64,000 nucleotides of DNA from Pinus tabuliformis (taxonomy: Eukaryota; Streptophyta; Pinopsida; Pinales; Pinaceae). Under the pieces are notes generated by a model. It ran no database searches and had not been told where the DNA came from. It was given only the letters and a program-made list of their open reading frames with translations. Numbering within the stretch: position 1 is the first letter of the stretch; every line of letters begins with the position of its first letter. This document shows positions 1 to 11,195 of this stretch, piece by piece. Where the stretch lies: the NCBI GenBank assembly GCA_031772625.1, contig CM062811.1, positions 646,116,820-646,180,819 on the forward strand, given 5' to 3'. The position numbers and the translations under genes are program-made.

Positions 1-37
1 TGATGTCAAAGGGGGAGAAAACTAAGAAAAGTAAAAT
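1..37 (+). other. Sirevirus-like polypurine region, left piece
   Basis: A purine-rich tract containing GGGGGAGA lies at 11-18. It resembles the multiple polypurine tracts upstream of the 3' LTR in Sirevirus-type copia elements. A similar tract resumes at 5641, just past element A, so A probably inserted into this older sequence. The fragment is too short to classify firmly. Confidence 0.3.
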
Positions 38-1817
38 TGGTCTGAAAATGGAATTGGATCGTCCTCTGACACTTTGCAAGTATGATAAAATTGGGTCTTT
101 AAACATTCACTTAGATTGTAACTTATTCAAAGGTGAATAGTTATTTTTCAATCTACTTAAATATGAAACAAAATCACATGCAATCTAATATGGTAAAAAT
201 GAACAACCATGTGATAATGGGGTTCACCCCTCTTGGGCTTTGTCTCTAGGCCCTACTCCAATGGCTAGGTCGCTTTATTAATCTCCACAAAAAAAAGAGT
301 ACATCACAAATCTTTGTCTCATAAAGTAAACCTCCATATAGAGTGTCACTTGTTTCTCCTACAAAGAAACATTCTCCTTCAGAGAAATCTCATTCATAGG
401 TTGACTCCCTTCGACAAACAATGATGGTGTCGAAAGAAAAGGACTCTCTCACAATAGGTCCTTGTACTCATTCTGAGATAAAAAAGCATAAAACCAACTA
501 CTTCATCATGAAGTGTTGAAATGGTCTTTTCCCACAATCAAACTAAGAATAGACTAAAAATGTATGCTCTAATGGAGAAACAATTTTTTTAGGTACATTC
601 AGAACACTGGAAAACACCTTGTTTAGGCTCTTTTCATGCTACAAAAAGTCTCCAAATGACCTTAAAACAATCTCTTTATACAACACTAAAGAACTTGGCT
701 CTGCAAAAATTCCAACATACAATGCTCAATTCACAAAACTGATGTTGTCATTGAGTTTAGAACACCTAAAAACCCTATCTAGGCTCAATATGGGCTCAAA
801 AAGGCTGAAGAATGACCAAGTTAGGCCTCTTTCTCCATTTCCCTATTATCTATCTTGCGAAATGACCCAACTAGCTAACTACGCAATGAATCACTCCTTT
901 TAGCAGATAGCTGAGCGACAATTTCGCCTGGGACCGACGTTGATTTCACTACAAATGGTGCAATTTGTTTCTTCATTTAAATGCACCAATATGGCCTTAT
1001 CACTGACTTTTCAGCCCCTAAGGGTCGTCACATTTCCACATATGGTGGGGGGTTGGGCTAATCACCTACCCCTACTGACTAAGCCCTTCGCTCCATTGGT
1101 CATGGTCACATGTTATTTAATATGGCTGAGGACCAGGGCTAACCGTCTGCCCTTGTCGGCTTAGCTCCTGTCGTTTCGCCATGGGTCATATGGTATGGCA
1201 CATAACCAAGGGCCAGGGCTAACCACCCGACCCCTCCCCCCAAATGCGGTCGAACTTGACATTAAATTAAATTGGCACCACTATATAGTTAAGTCTCATC
1301 TGCAAGGTGTAACGATAAGTCATTCCGTTGGTTCGCTAGATGTCACAAGGTCGAACCCCACCAAGTCGGTTGACCTACGAAATAAAATGTTTGCATGAAA
1401 ATCGAGGGCCATGTGGAACCCTCCCATTAGGCCACGTGGCACTTCATCATTGGTCCATTTCATACTCACCAACCAATAAAAATGCAACACCACAACCTGT
1501 ATGACGTTTCCATGTAGCAGCATGTGATTGGTCCATTGCACACCGTACGCTGCATAGTCACTTACTAACATCAACATGACGTCTCTACACAACCTACCCA
1601 TTCAACAACCCAGTCAACCCTACAAGTTGACCTTTTTTTTTTATCTATTTGCAAAAAACTTCAGAACATGATAACTTTTGCATACATTGTCGAAATGAGG
1701 AGATTCAAGCATCATTGGAATCATAACGACGAGATCTATGATTTGGCACTAGTTTTAGGCGATTATGAGAACTTCTATTTTTGATCAAATTTTGATCCCC
1801 TGAATCATTCCAGATCA
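38..1817 (-). repeat. LTR of element A (3' LTR in element sense)
   Basis: It matches 3895-5640 throughout with many substitutions and small indels. On the plus strand it begins TGGTCTGAAAATGG and ends in TCA. The copy has a degraded tRNA-like A/B-box segment at 1304-1360. Open frames inside it are not conserved between the two LTRs and are not genes. Confidence 0.8.
1304..1360 (+). promoter_or_regulatory. Degraded tRNA-like A and B boxes in the LTR of A
   Basis: The segment aligns with the better-preserved copy at 5119-5178. The A-box part (from 1304) is mutated, while the B-box core GGTCGAACCCC at 1349-1359 is kept. Being present in both LTRs, it predates insertion of A. Confidence 0.4.
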
Positions 1818-1826
1818 TTCCTCCAT
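1818..1826 (-). other. Polypurine tract of element A
   Basis: In reverse complement the tract reads TGGAGGAA, directly before the TG that starts the 3' LTR. This is the expected place for the plus-strand primer of a minus-oriented element. Confidence 0.5.
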
Positions 1827-2069
1827 ACTAGGAATTTTGTGGAATGCTAAAATCTTATTTTTACTCAGCAAGTAAGAGAGGATACAACTACTTCACTTTT
1901 GCGATCTCAATCCACTTTGCCTTGCTTGTATTGGTGCCTTTGAGCCTCACTTGAAGATACTCCACATTACCTCAACATGAAGTTCTAATCCTCCTATCAA
2001 GAATTGAGTCTCCCTACAACCCACCTAAAGATTCAGGAGTGAAATATACAATGGATTTAATCTAAACAT

Positions 2070-2490
2070 TCTCTTCATGATAATCTTTCCTTGGCGACTC
2101 ATACAATCTTCACCTTGAAGTTTTTCCTTGCTGATATACAAGCAAACTTGATCTTCCACTTGGAAATCATGATCAAATCGATATTTATCATGCCTTGCTT
2201 TATACTTGGATTTTCATTATTCAAGCTTCTCTTGTACTCCTTGATGCACTAGTTGCATTTGTTTAATTAAATGCTTGGCTTTTTCCACAACACTATGTCC
2301 ATAAACTACAAAATCTTTACCAAAGATGAAATATAAAAGAGACTTTGACAAATAACCCAAAAAAGCCTCGAATAGAAATAAGTGTGTAGATGAGTGCTTG
2401 ACATGATTGCAGACATGCTAGATGAAATGCAAATGCTCTTCCCAAAAGTCCCATACAAATTGACCTAACAACATGCCAAAGAAAACACAA
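2070..2490 (-). pseudogene. Gypsy integrase C-terminal remnant (A)
   Basis: Read on the minus strand, the translation gives pieces typical of the end of Ty3/gypsy integrase: a segment with FLGYLSKSP followed by FIFGKD, then a region of the type HDKYRFDHDFQVEDQV and LYISKEKLQGE. Several stops and frameshifts break it. The integrase catalytic core is not present upstream, so a large deletion joins gag to this fragment. The next unit on the minus strand is the 3' LTR, as expected for a gypsy element. Confidence 0.6.
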
Positions 2491-2619
2491 CTACATAGAA
2501 GTGACTTTATTCACAACATCACTTTTACAAAATACCCAACTATGGGGACACGCAAAATGTGAAATACAAAATAAATGCAGTATTTAACTAGACAAATAGT
2601 CTAATAATTTTTTACCCAA

Positions 2620-3880
2620 CTAGGCTAGGGAGTTTTCTTTCTGCATTTCACTTTCTTCTGGAGCTGCTTCAAGGATGGTTATGGTGTGCCTCATACTTTC
2701 TCCTACCTTCCCTCTCTTAAGTGATTCCATAACCTGTCTGTTCATCTTTAGATGCAAACGTAGATGCAACTTCCAACATTTCTCGATCCAATTCACACTC
2801 ATATTGCAATGAGTACAAACGTTTTTGGGAGCAGTTCTTGGGAAAAATGTCTTTGGACTTGGAAGAGGATTTTCCCTCCTGGTTTCACTTCCAATAGACA
2901 TATTCATCTTCTTGACCAAAGCTTTCCTTTTTCGACACTTGGATACACAATGATTAGGTGCTCGATAAAAAGTGCAAGGAAACACATTCCACAACGTTTT
3001 ACTCAAATCATCATGTTGTTTATAGTCATAGAAAGCCTTTGAATAATTAGGACAATTATACATTTTATGATGTTCTTTTTGGTTATGAGCCTAATGAGGA
3101 GAACTTGATTTAGTTCTTCCTTCGAAGTGTTCATCTCTCTTTGAAGATGTTTTTCCATCAAGATCATCATCATGACATGATTCTCCTTTAGTTTGCAAGA
3201 GTTCTTTCTTCACAAATTTCACACTTGAAAAATTCCTTAGCTTTGCACTTTTGGAGCATTCTCCAAATCCTTATTGAACATAGCTTAATCCTTCATGTTG
3301 ATGTTGTGCTCTCACCTCAATAGGATTAACTATTCCATGACTTTGAACTCCAAGACCCTTACCATTGTACCCCATTTTGGTCAACAATTTCATACTAATA
3401 CCCTTGATATGTGTCTCAAATGGTTCAAAAGAAACATGATCATTGTTAAGAGAATGAATTGGACAAGAAGTATCTTTTACCTCCTTTTATGCTTGAGACT
3501 CTTGGTCCTCTTCCTAGAGCTTAGGAATCTCCTCCTTCTTCTCTTTTGTAGACAAAGTGGTAGATGCAGACTCAAGGAAACCACTCTTGTGATTTAACAT
3601 AGAAGTAGTGTTATTCATTTGAGAAAGGGTACACACACTAGTCATTCCATGACCACAAACTTGTTGAACCTTGGGAGAAGCTTTGATAGCTAAACATTCC
3701 CCAACTTTGTCTTTAATGACATTCTACAACATCAGACACAACTTATTCTCTTCCTTTGTTGCCTTAAGCAATCTTCTTAATTCCATGTTCTCCACGTGGA
3801 GAGAATAATTCCGCTCTTCCATCTCTAAGAGTCTTTCATGCTATAAACATTCACCCATGATTGAAATCTGGCCATAACCT
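2620..3880 (-). pseudogene. Gypsy gag remnant with decayed zinc knuckle (A)
   Basis: The region between the primer binding site and about 2620 reads as a gag-like protein on the minus strand. The upstream part (about 3640-3840) is a charged, coiled-coil-like stretch beginning MEERNYSLHVENMELRR. The clearest open segment (2620-3063, 147 codons) contains CTHCNMSVNWIEKC followed by WKLH, which fits a CX2CX4HX4C knuckle whose His has become Asn. Stops and frameshifts separate the pieces. It would have encoded the nucleic-acid-binding capsid protein of the element. Confidence 0.5.
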
Positions 3881-3892
3881 ACTCTGATACCA
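3881..3892 (-). other. Primer binding site of element A (tRNA-Met type)
   Basis: The reverse complement reads TGGTATCAGAGT, two bases inside the right LTR. This nearly matches TGGTATCAGAGC, the plant initiator tRNA-Met site, and fixes the minus orientation of A. Confidence 0.75.
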
Positions 3893-3894
3893 CA

Positions 3895-5640
3895 TGATCT
3901 GAAAATGGAACTCGACCGTCCTCTGACACTTTGCAAGTATGATAAATTTGGGTCTTTAAACATTCACTTAGATTTTAACTTATTCAAAGGTGAATAGTTA
4001 GTTTTCAATCAACTTAATGATGAAACAAAGTCACCTGCAATCTAACATGGTAAAAAGAACAACCACGTGATAATGGATTTCACCCCTCCTAGGCTACATC
4101 TTCGGGCCCTGCTCCAATGGCTAGGTCACTTTATTGATATCCACAAAAGAGTACATCACAAATCTTTGAATCATAGAGTAGATCTCTATCTAGAGTGGCA
4201 CTTGTTTCTCCTACAAAAAAAATTTCTCCTTCAGAAAAATCTCACTCATAGGTTGACTACCTTCACCAAATAATGATGGTGTCAAAAGAAAAGACTCTCT
4301 CACAATAGGTCCTTGTACTCATTCTGATATCAAAAAACATAAAACCAACTAATTTATCATGAAGTGTTGAAATGGTCTTTTCCCACTATCAAACTGAGAA
4401 TAGACTAAAAACGACTACTCTAATGGATAAACAAATGTTGCAGATGGATTAAGAAGATTGGAAAACCCCTGTCTAGTCTCTTTCCATGCTCAAAAGGGCC
4501 TCCAAATGACCTCCAAACACTAAAGTAGTTGGCTCTTCAAAAAATCCAATATAAATTACTCAATTCACAAAACGAATTCTCCCATTGAGTTTAGAACACC
4601 CAAAAACCCCTATCTAGGCTCTTCTTAGGCTCAAAAAGGCCGAAGAATGAACAAGTTAGGCCTCTTTCTCTATTTCCCTGCTACCTGTCCTGCAAAATGA
4701 CCCAACTAGCTAACTGAGCAATGAATTTATCCTTTTGGCAGACCATCGAGTGATAATTTTACCTAGGACTGGCCTTAGTGCTTATTTTTCATTTAAATGC
4801 GTCAATATGGCCTTAGCACTGATTTTTTTGCCCCTAAGGGCGGTCACATTGCCACATATAGCCGGGGGCTGGGCTAATTGCCTGCCTTCGTCGACTAAGT
4901 TTTCCATTCTGCTAGTCATGGTCACCTATTATTTAATATGGTCGGGGGTTGAGGCTAACTGCCCGCCCCTACTGGCTTAACTCTCGTCGTTCTACCACGG
5001 GTCGTATGGTATGGCATGCAACTAGGAGGTAGGGCTAAGCTCCCAACCCCTCCCCCCAAATGCACCCAAACTTGACGTTAAATTAAACTGCCAACACTAT
5101 ATGGTTAAGTCTCATTCACATGGTGTAATGGTAAGTCATTATGTTAGTTCACCAGAGGTCATGGGGTCGAACCCCATCGGGTTAGTCTCCCTACCAAATA
5201 TTTTTTTTGCATGAAAATCAAGGGTCATGTGGTACTCGCCCACTGGGACACATGGTACCCTCCCATTAGGCCATGTGTTGCCTCATCATTGGTCCATTTC
5301 AAACCCACCAACTAATAGAAATGTGACACTTCAACCTGTATATGCTGCCACATGGTAGCACATGATTGATCCAATTCACACCGTACCCTACACAATCACT
5401 TGTTGATGTCAGCATGACGTCACAATACAACCTACCCAATCAACCCTACAAGTTGACTTTTGTTTATTTATTTGCCAAAAACTTTAGAACATGATAACTT
5501 TTGCATATGGTGTTGGATTGAAGCGATTCAAGAATCGTTGCAATCAAAATGATGAGATCTACAATTTGGCACCAGTTTTAGGTGATTCCAAACACTTTGA
5601 TTTTTGAGAAAATTTTGGTCCCCTGGATCATTGTGGATTA
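3895..5640 (-). repeat. LTR of element A (5' LTR in element sense)
   Basis: Direct repeat of 38-1817. It starts TGATCTGAAAATGG next to the primer binding site. Its outer end (plus strand 5639-5640) is TA rather than CA, consistent with one C-to-T change. Confidence 0.8.
5119..5178 (+). promoter_or_regulatory. tRNA-like Pol III A and B boxes in the LTR of A
   Basis: TGGTGTAATGG at 5121-5131 fits the Pol III A-box pattern. GGGGTCGAACCCC at 5163-5175 fits a B box and can form a T-arm with stem ATGGG/CCCAT and a 7-base loop. The spacing is right for a tRNA or tRNA-derived SINE head. No full tRNA cloverleaf is evident. Confidence 0.5.
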
Positions 5641-5755
5641 AAAACAAGCCATCAATTGAGGGGGAGTTGCTTACAGTCTGTCATCATTCATTTTTTTTAC
5701 AAGTGTTTTACTCTAGTTGTTGCTATCAATTATAAACGGGGAGCTTGTTGAGATA
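5641..5755 (+). other. Sirevirus-like polypurine cluster, right piece, and possible LTR start
   Basis: GAGGGGGAGTTG near 5657-5668 and AAACGGGGAGCTTG near 5736-5748 are further purine tracts of the kind seen at 1-20. The motif TTGTTGAGATA at about 5747 could be the start of the 3' LTR. No pol coding is visible, so family assignment rests on the repeated GGGGGAG tracts only. Confidence 0.3.
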
Positions 5756-6943
5756 TTTTCATTGATGGAAATGGGTCAAGGGGTCATTGTTACTAGGAAC
5801 ATGAACTTGAGGAGCTCAACATGTATTTGTTTAAGAATTTGAGCCTAAGAAAATTGATTTTGATACTAATGGAAGGACCTTGGTTAAAAGCATGAAACAT
5901 TTATAAGTTATCACAAATGGTCCATTTCATGAAAGAAGCAACATTATTAACACCTTTAAATCATTACCTTTAAATGCTTTGAAGCTATGAATTTGTATAC
6001 TATCTTCAATATGAGGATACAGTGAAAATTTTGGTGACAGGAAAATTTTGAGCTTTGTTTTTGAATATTTAGATCCCGAGTGAAATGAACAAAATCGATA
6101 ATGATTCCACAATTGGAAGTTGAATGGGTTCAAAATATTTATCTAAGCTACTTTCTATGAAACTAAAGAATGAATTGTGCTCAGCTACATATGTTCATAA
6201 AAAAGGACAAATCACTTACATACATGTCCCTGTTTCTATTCTCTCCTACTATGTAACATCTAAACCTAATCATGAAAAGGGAAAATCTTATTTGAAAAAT
6301 GTATCAATTTGAAATTGAAATTAATTTAAATAAATATTAAAAATTGAAAATAGGTCCAATCATGCTAAAAAATGGACACATCGGCTCTATTGTAGAGACA
6401 CATATTTTCACATACACAAACAACTCTAAATATATAAATTTGATATAAATTGAAACTACTTAAGATTTCAAATTTAAAAATAAGAGACACAATTATACTC
6501 TACAATTCAGCAAAATGGAAATAAAAATTTAGAGACACATGTAAGGACATGCAACAAGAAAAACCACATGTACACAGTGATTTCTAGGGGAATCCAACTA
6601 GGAAAAACCCCTCAAGCCTCTTTGCATTAATCAGTTGAATGGAGAAACTATTACAATTTCTTGCTCCAGCTCCAAGCACAACTCTCAAAAGAAGAATTGT
6701 TCTCGCTACTGATTGAGGACCTCTAGCCACCATTTAGCCAATTCATGCCTCTATCAACCTCCTATTTCCTTGCATAAATATGAGAAAATTCAAGCTTCTA
6801 AACAATAGGAAAGGTCCCTATTTCCTTGTGCAATTCCCAAGGATTGATCAATTGCATGCATGCAAAATTTTGTACACTCCACTAGTATACAAATAATTTT
6901 ACATTAGCCTTAATTCCTCCATTCTAGCTGAGGAATTCAAATT
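5756..6943. other. AT-rich non-coding stretch
   Basis: I recognise no coding sequence. Short open frames have no family signature. If the LTR start at about 5747 is real, this is part of that LTR, interrupted by element B at 6949. Confidence 0.4.
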
Positions 6944-6948
6944 CCATG

Positions 6949-8009
6949 GGTTGAAAATGGCAACAAGAAATGCCAAAAATAGAAGTGCTAAAAATAGAAC
7001 TGCTATAAATAGTAGTGCAGGTACTAGTGTTGGACATAGCAGCAAGGAATGAAAAATGGAAGTGCTATAAATAGCATTGCTAAAAATAGAAGTTCGAGAT
7101 AGATTCCTATTTTAATTAGTCCCTAAACTAAAATAGAGAAGTAAAATTTGAATTTGATCTTAGCAACTATTTGTAAAATAATTAATTAATTCATCTTGAG
7201 TTAATTAGTTAAGGAAAATCAAACATGAAGTCTATGTGGGGACATGCAATAGTTTCTCCATTAATTGAGGAATTATTCCATCAGTTAAAGAGATAAGGAT
7301 GAGTTGTAATTAATTGGCTCAGTTAACTAAGTCAAGTCCAGTTAGATTAATTCAAAGAGTTTGCTGAATTAATTGTGAGTTCAGTTAGTTAATGCTTGCA
7401 TGCATGTAATTGTTGCACTTCAGATAACTGAATACTCTCTCATAAATAACTCATGCATGTCAGTTCAGTAAGAGACCCAGTTGAGATCAGAGGAAGGGAT
7501 AGTGTACTATCAGTTGGAGGAATTTTCCTATAAAGGAAACTCATCCATGCAGAAGGAATTACCTCCTTCAGGTTTGTGCAATTATTTTTGAGCCGAGTGA
7601 GCAGTGTGAGGTGGGAATTCACACAAGTGGAAGCACTGGACCCCAGGAAAAACTATGCATGCAAATAGGAGGATTGGAGGACAGAGGAGAAGGTTTTGAG
7701 AGCCTTTGACTGTCTATGAGCAATATTGTTTGATTGCAGAGAGAGCAGGATAGCTTGAGAGCTGATTTTTTTTGTAACTTGAACAAGACTTCCACTTGTA
7801 TGATAATACAGAGATTGGAGTTTTAGGCTGAGGCTTTCCCCGAGTTATTTCTTCTGTGTTATGTGTGATTGATTCCTCATTCTCGGTTATATGTGTTCTC
7901 TTGATCTTTCTCAATTCGATTAAGCTTCCGAAAAGTGTTGTAGATAGAGATCTTGTATTGTGTTTTAGTATATTACAGAATCTGTTGATCTACAGTGGGA
8001 ATTTCTACA
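6949..8009 (+). repeat. 5' LTR of element B
   Basis: Direct repeat of 10117-11190. The first base is G where the 3' copy has the expected T. It ends TTCTACA. A TATAAAG motif at about 7531 is the best core-promoter candidate; CTATAAATAG motifs near 7000 and 7065 lie too close to the LTR start to be obvious promoters. Confidence 0.9.
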
Positions 8010-8021
8010 TGGTATCAGAGC
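8010..8021 (+). other. Primer binding site of element B (tRNA-Met)
   Basis: TGGTATCAGAGC directly abuts the LTR end, a perfect plant initiator-tRNA-type site. Confidence 0.85.
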
Positions 8022-8122
8022 AAAGGTGATCAAGTTGAAGAATAGTATACATAAAGGAGAAGTTCAAAGTTTGTGGTACCTGAATATAGAAATCGAGTTC
8101 TTATCACATCTTAATTTCACCG

Positions 8123-8890
8123 ATGGCATTCAGTGGTTTAAGACTCGAGTATGCCCTTGATGGAAGCTCAAATTATATAGCCTGGAAGGATTGGATGGAG
8201 GAAATATTACTGGATAATGGTCTAAAGGACTTCATTGATCAAGAAGTCCCCAAGCCAACTGATGCTACTCAACTGGCAGAATGGAAGAAATGTGTGGCTA
8301 GAGCAAGGAGAATCCTCCTGGAGGGAGTTCGAGACCACATTGTCTCGAGCCTCCATGGGAAGGAGACACCATTTTCGATGTGGAAAACATTGAAAGATCT
8401 ATATCAGAACAACAATGATCAGAGGAAGCTGACGCTGAAAGACAAGCTTCGTAAGATCAAGTGTGAAAAGGGCGACACGATCTCTACATATCTGAACAAG
8501 CTCACGAGCTTGGAAGTGTAGGGATCACGACCATTGATGATGAAATGGTGAGCCTTACACTCCTTGGTCTTCCTAAGAGCTGGCATAGCTACCAAGACTC
8601 GGTAAACGGAAGAGAGAAACTGCTAGATTGGGAACAACTTTGGTAGGATTTGATGTAGGAGGAGATACGGAGAAGCACCAGAGATAGATCTTCTTCACCT
8701 AAGGAAGATGAAGAAAATTTCACCTTAGAGAGTAAGGCAAAGAAAGGGAAGGAGAAGGATTCTCATCCCAAAACCAATTCTTTCCATGGAGGAAAGAAGT
8801 TTGACAAATCGAAAGTGTGATGCTTTGGTTGTCATGAAATGGGCCATTTTGCTACAAATTTTCCACTGAGTAAATCCAAGAAGGGATCCG
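8123..8890 (+). pseudogene. Copia gag (UBN2/Retrotran_gag type), frameshifted (B)
   Basis: The first ATG after the primer binding site opens 132 codons starting MAFSGLRLEYALDGSSNYIAW, typical of copia gag (DUF4219/UBN2 type: W-containing N terminus, then the MWKTLKDLYQ segment). A one-base shift near 8518 moves the protein into another frame, where a GLPKSWHSY segment and a lysine-rich tail follow, with stops at about 8646 and 8817. The zinc knuckle CFGCHEMGHFATNF has lost its last Cys (now Phe). The protein would form the particle and bind RNA; this copy cannot make a full one. Confidence 0.8.
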
Positions 8891-8930
8891 TGGAAGGATT
8901 AGAGGTGAGGCACTGGCCTCACAGTTTGAA

Positions 8931-9420
8931 TTGAATTTCACACTTTTCGCATGCATGGTTTCATCCATGGTGGGAAATGGTTGGTTTCTTAACTGTGGAG
9001 CTTCTTTCCACATGATCGGCGATAAGAGTTTGTTTAGTACATTGGAGGAGAAACATCTCCAGTTACTCATAGCGATGGGTAATGATGAAAACTATAGTGT
9101 CTCAAGTGTAGGAAAAGTTGTTTTTCAGAGGGAGCATGGAGCTCGCATTACCTTGACTGATGTCAAGTATGTACCAGGACTGAAGAAAAATTTGGTGTTG
9201 ATCGCCATGCTGGAAGACAAGGGCTATGATGTAGTCTTCAGTAGGGGAAAGGTTTTCCTTCAACACACCACCACAAGATAGGTGAAGCAGATTGGTTCAC
9301 GAGTCGAGAACCTGTATGCTCTTGAGGTTCAAGATGCATGTAAAGCCTTGAGGAGCAAGGCAACTAATGGAGACTTAGTGGTTGAGAGGGAGAGTACATT
9401 ACCTCTCAACATACAGCGCC
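8931..9420 (+). pseudogene. Copia protease remnant with mutated active site (B)
   Basis: The 116-codon frame from 8931 contains WFLNCGASFHM where copia aspartic proteases have D-S-G-A, so the catalytic Asp is Asn and the Ser is Cys. It then runs through TLTDVKYVPGLKKNLV, the usual end of the protease domain, and about 40 codons beyond the stop at 9279 still resemble the start of the pre-integrase region (RVENLYALEVQDAC). No integrase follows. The retained homology places the big deletion after about 9400. Confidence 0.75.
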
Positions 9421-10107
9421 AGAAGAAGTCTTAGACAATTGTGGAGGAGCCACAATTGGTGAAGTAGCTTCAGGAGGTTGTGGAGTAGCCACAACTGGAG
9501 AAGCTGAGAGGAGACCGAGTGGAGGCATCCACTCATGCAAAGACCTCCAGTAGGGGGAAATTTTGAGCCAGGTGGGTAGAGGGATCACATGCATCCATAC
9601 CTCTAGGTCGGAGGTGGGGTGATGTGGAGTGACAATCCCGAGAAGGCTGAAATAGGGGCAGGATCCTTGAGGTACCCAACCTCTTTGATTAGACCTTGCT
9701 ACGGGAGCCCCGGCGAGGAGTAGCAGGACTGCCTAAGTGGGTAGAGACAAATGCGGATGGAGTGGCAGAGAGAGCTATAGTGCAGGAATCTCAAGACAAT
9801 GTAGAGCTAGTAGGCTGCAACAATGCGAGAGGCACAGGAGTGTTGCACCAGTGTAGGATGGCATAGAGAGGTGTGCAACGGTGCGAGATGCATGGAGTGT
9901 TGCAACAACTCAGAGGTCAAATAAGGAGAACTTGTCAGCCGTAGAGGGAGCTTCAACATCAAAGTATGTTTCTAGCCCAACAAAGAGGTCAATTGGCAGT
10001 TTTTTTTTGTTTCTAGAGTTGCTGGAGCAACCACACTTGGGAGAAGTGTTGCATGCAGAACATTCCAAAGATTCAGGATCAGGTTTGAGTTGAATGCCTT
10101 TCTTGTT
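9420..10107 (+). other. Non-coding spacer of element B with short internal repeats
   Basis: No protein homology is seen. Phrases recur imperfectly, such as GGAGCCACAATTGG and GTAGCCACAACTGG (9447-9500) and GTGTTGCACCAG and GTGTTGCAACAA (9840-9910). It takes the place of pol. Element H also has a repeat-rich spacer before its 3' LTR. Confidence 0.5.
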
Positions 10108-10116
10108 GAGAGGGAG
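10108..10116 (+). other. Polypurine tract of element B
   Basis: GAGAGGGAG ends immediately before the TG of the 3' LTR. The same tract occurs at the equivalent place in element H. Confidence 0.7.
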
Positions 10117-11190
10117 TGTTGAAAATGGCAACAAGAAATGCTAAAAATAGAAGTGCTAAGAATAGTATTGCTATAAATAGCAGTTCAGGTACCAGTGTTG
10201 GACATAGCAGCAAGAAATGAAAAATGGAAGTTCTATAAATAGAATTGATAAAAATAGTAGTTCAGGATAGATTCCTATTTTAGTTAGTCCCTAAACTAAA
10301 ATAGAGAAGTAAAATTCGAATTTGATCTTAGCAGCTGTTTGTAAAATAATTAATTAATTCATCTTGAATTAATTAGTTAAGGAAAATCAAACATGAAGTC
10401 TATGTGGGGACATGCAACAATTTATCCATTAATTGAGGAATTTATCCATCAGTTAAAGAGATAAGGATGAGTTATAATATTGATTTGTAATTAGTTGGCT
10501 CAGTTAACTGACTCAAGTCCAGTTAGATTAATTCAAACAGTTTTTTGAATTAATTGTGAGTTCAGTTAGTTAATGCTTGCATGCATGTAACTGTTGCACT
10601 TCAGATAACTGAATATTCTCTCATAAATAACTCATGCATGTAAGTCCAGTCAGAGACCCAGTTGAGATCAGAGGAAGGGACAGTGTACTATCAGTTGGAG
10701 GAATTTTCCTATAAAGGAAACTCATCCATGCAAAAGGAATTACCTCCTTTAGGTTTGTGCAGTGATTTCTGAGCCAAGTGAGCAATGCGAGGTGGGAATT
10801 CACACAAGTGGAAGCATTGGACCCTAGGGAAAAATGCGCAAGGAAATAGGTGGCTTGGAGGGCAGAGGAGAAGGTTGTGAGAGCCTTTGACTATTTATGA
10901 GCAGCATTGTTTGATTGCAAAGAGAGCATGATAGCTTGAGAGCTGATTCTTTTTGTAACTTGAACAAGATTTCCACGTGTATGATAATACAGAGGTTGGG
11001 GTTTTAGGCTGAGGCTTTCCCCGGGTTATTTCTTCTGTGTTATGTGTGATTGATTTCTCATTCTCAACTATATGTGTTCTCTTGATCTTTCTCAATTCGA
11101 TTAAGCTTCCGCAAAGTGTTATAGAAGTAGATCTTGTATTGTGTTTTAATATATTGCATAATCTGTTGATCTACAGTGGGAATTTCTACA
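10117..11190 (+). repeat. 3' LTR of element B
   Basis: It starts TGTTGAAAATGG and ends TTCTACA, followed by the target duplication CCATG. It is similar to the 5' LTR with scattered substitutions and one short insertion near 10465. Confidence 0.9.
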
Positions 11191-11195
11191 CCATG

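Larger units (their letters stand above)
38..5640 (-). mobile_element. Gypsy element A, internally deleted, minus strand
   Basis: Two direct repeats (38-1817 and 3895-5640) flank about 2.1 kb. A tRNA-Met-type primer binding site in reverse complement abuts the right repeat and a purine tract abuts the left one, so the element reads right to left. The interior holds a gag remnant and then a C-terminal integrase remnant; protease, reverse transcriptase and RNase H are missing. Flanking 5-mers are AAAAT (33-37) and AAAAC (5641-5645), an imperfect target duplication. The right LTR terminus is TA rather than CA. The LTRs are visibly diverged, so this is an old, non-autonomous deletion derivative. 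Confidence 0.8.
6949..11190 (+). mobile_element. Copia element B, pol-deleted
   Basis: LTRs at 6949-8009 and 10117-11190 flank a 2.1-kb interior. The target-site duplication CCATG is perfect (6944-6948 and 11191-11195). The primer binding site TGGTATCAGAGC starts at 8010, immediately after the 5' LTR, and a purine tract precedes the 3' LTR. The interior codes for a copia-type gag and part of protease. Integrase, reverse transcriptase and RNase H are absent, so mobility would depend on another element. LTR termini and polypurine tract resemble those of element H, which suggests the same lineage. Confidence 0.92.

Noticed and set aside
1320..1601. 93-codon minus-strand frame in the LTR of A
   Set aside because: It is not open in the other LTR and has no family signature.
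5119..5178. A genuine tRNA gene
   Set aside because: Only A/B-box and T-arm features are present. I cannot fold an acceptor stem or a normal anticodon arm, and the other LTR copy is decayed.
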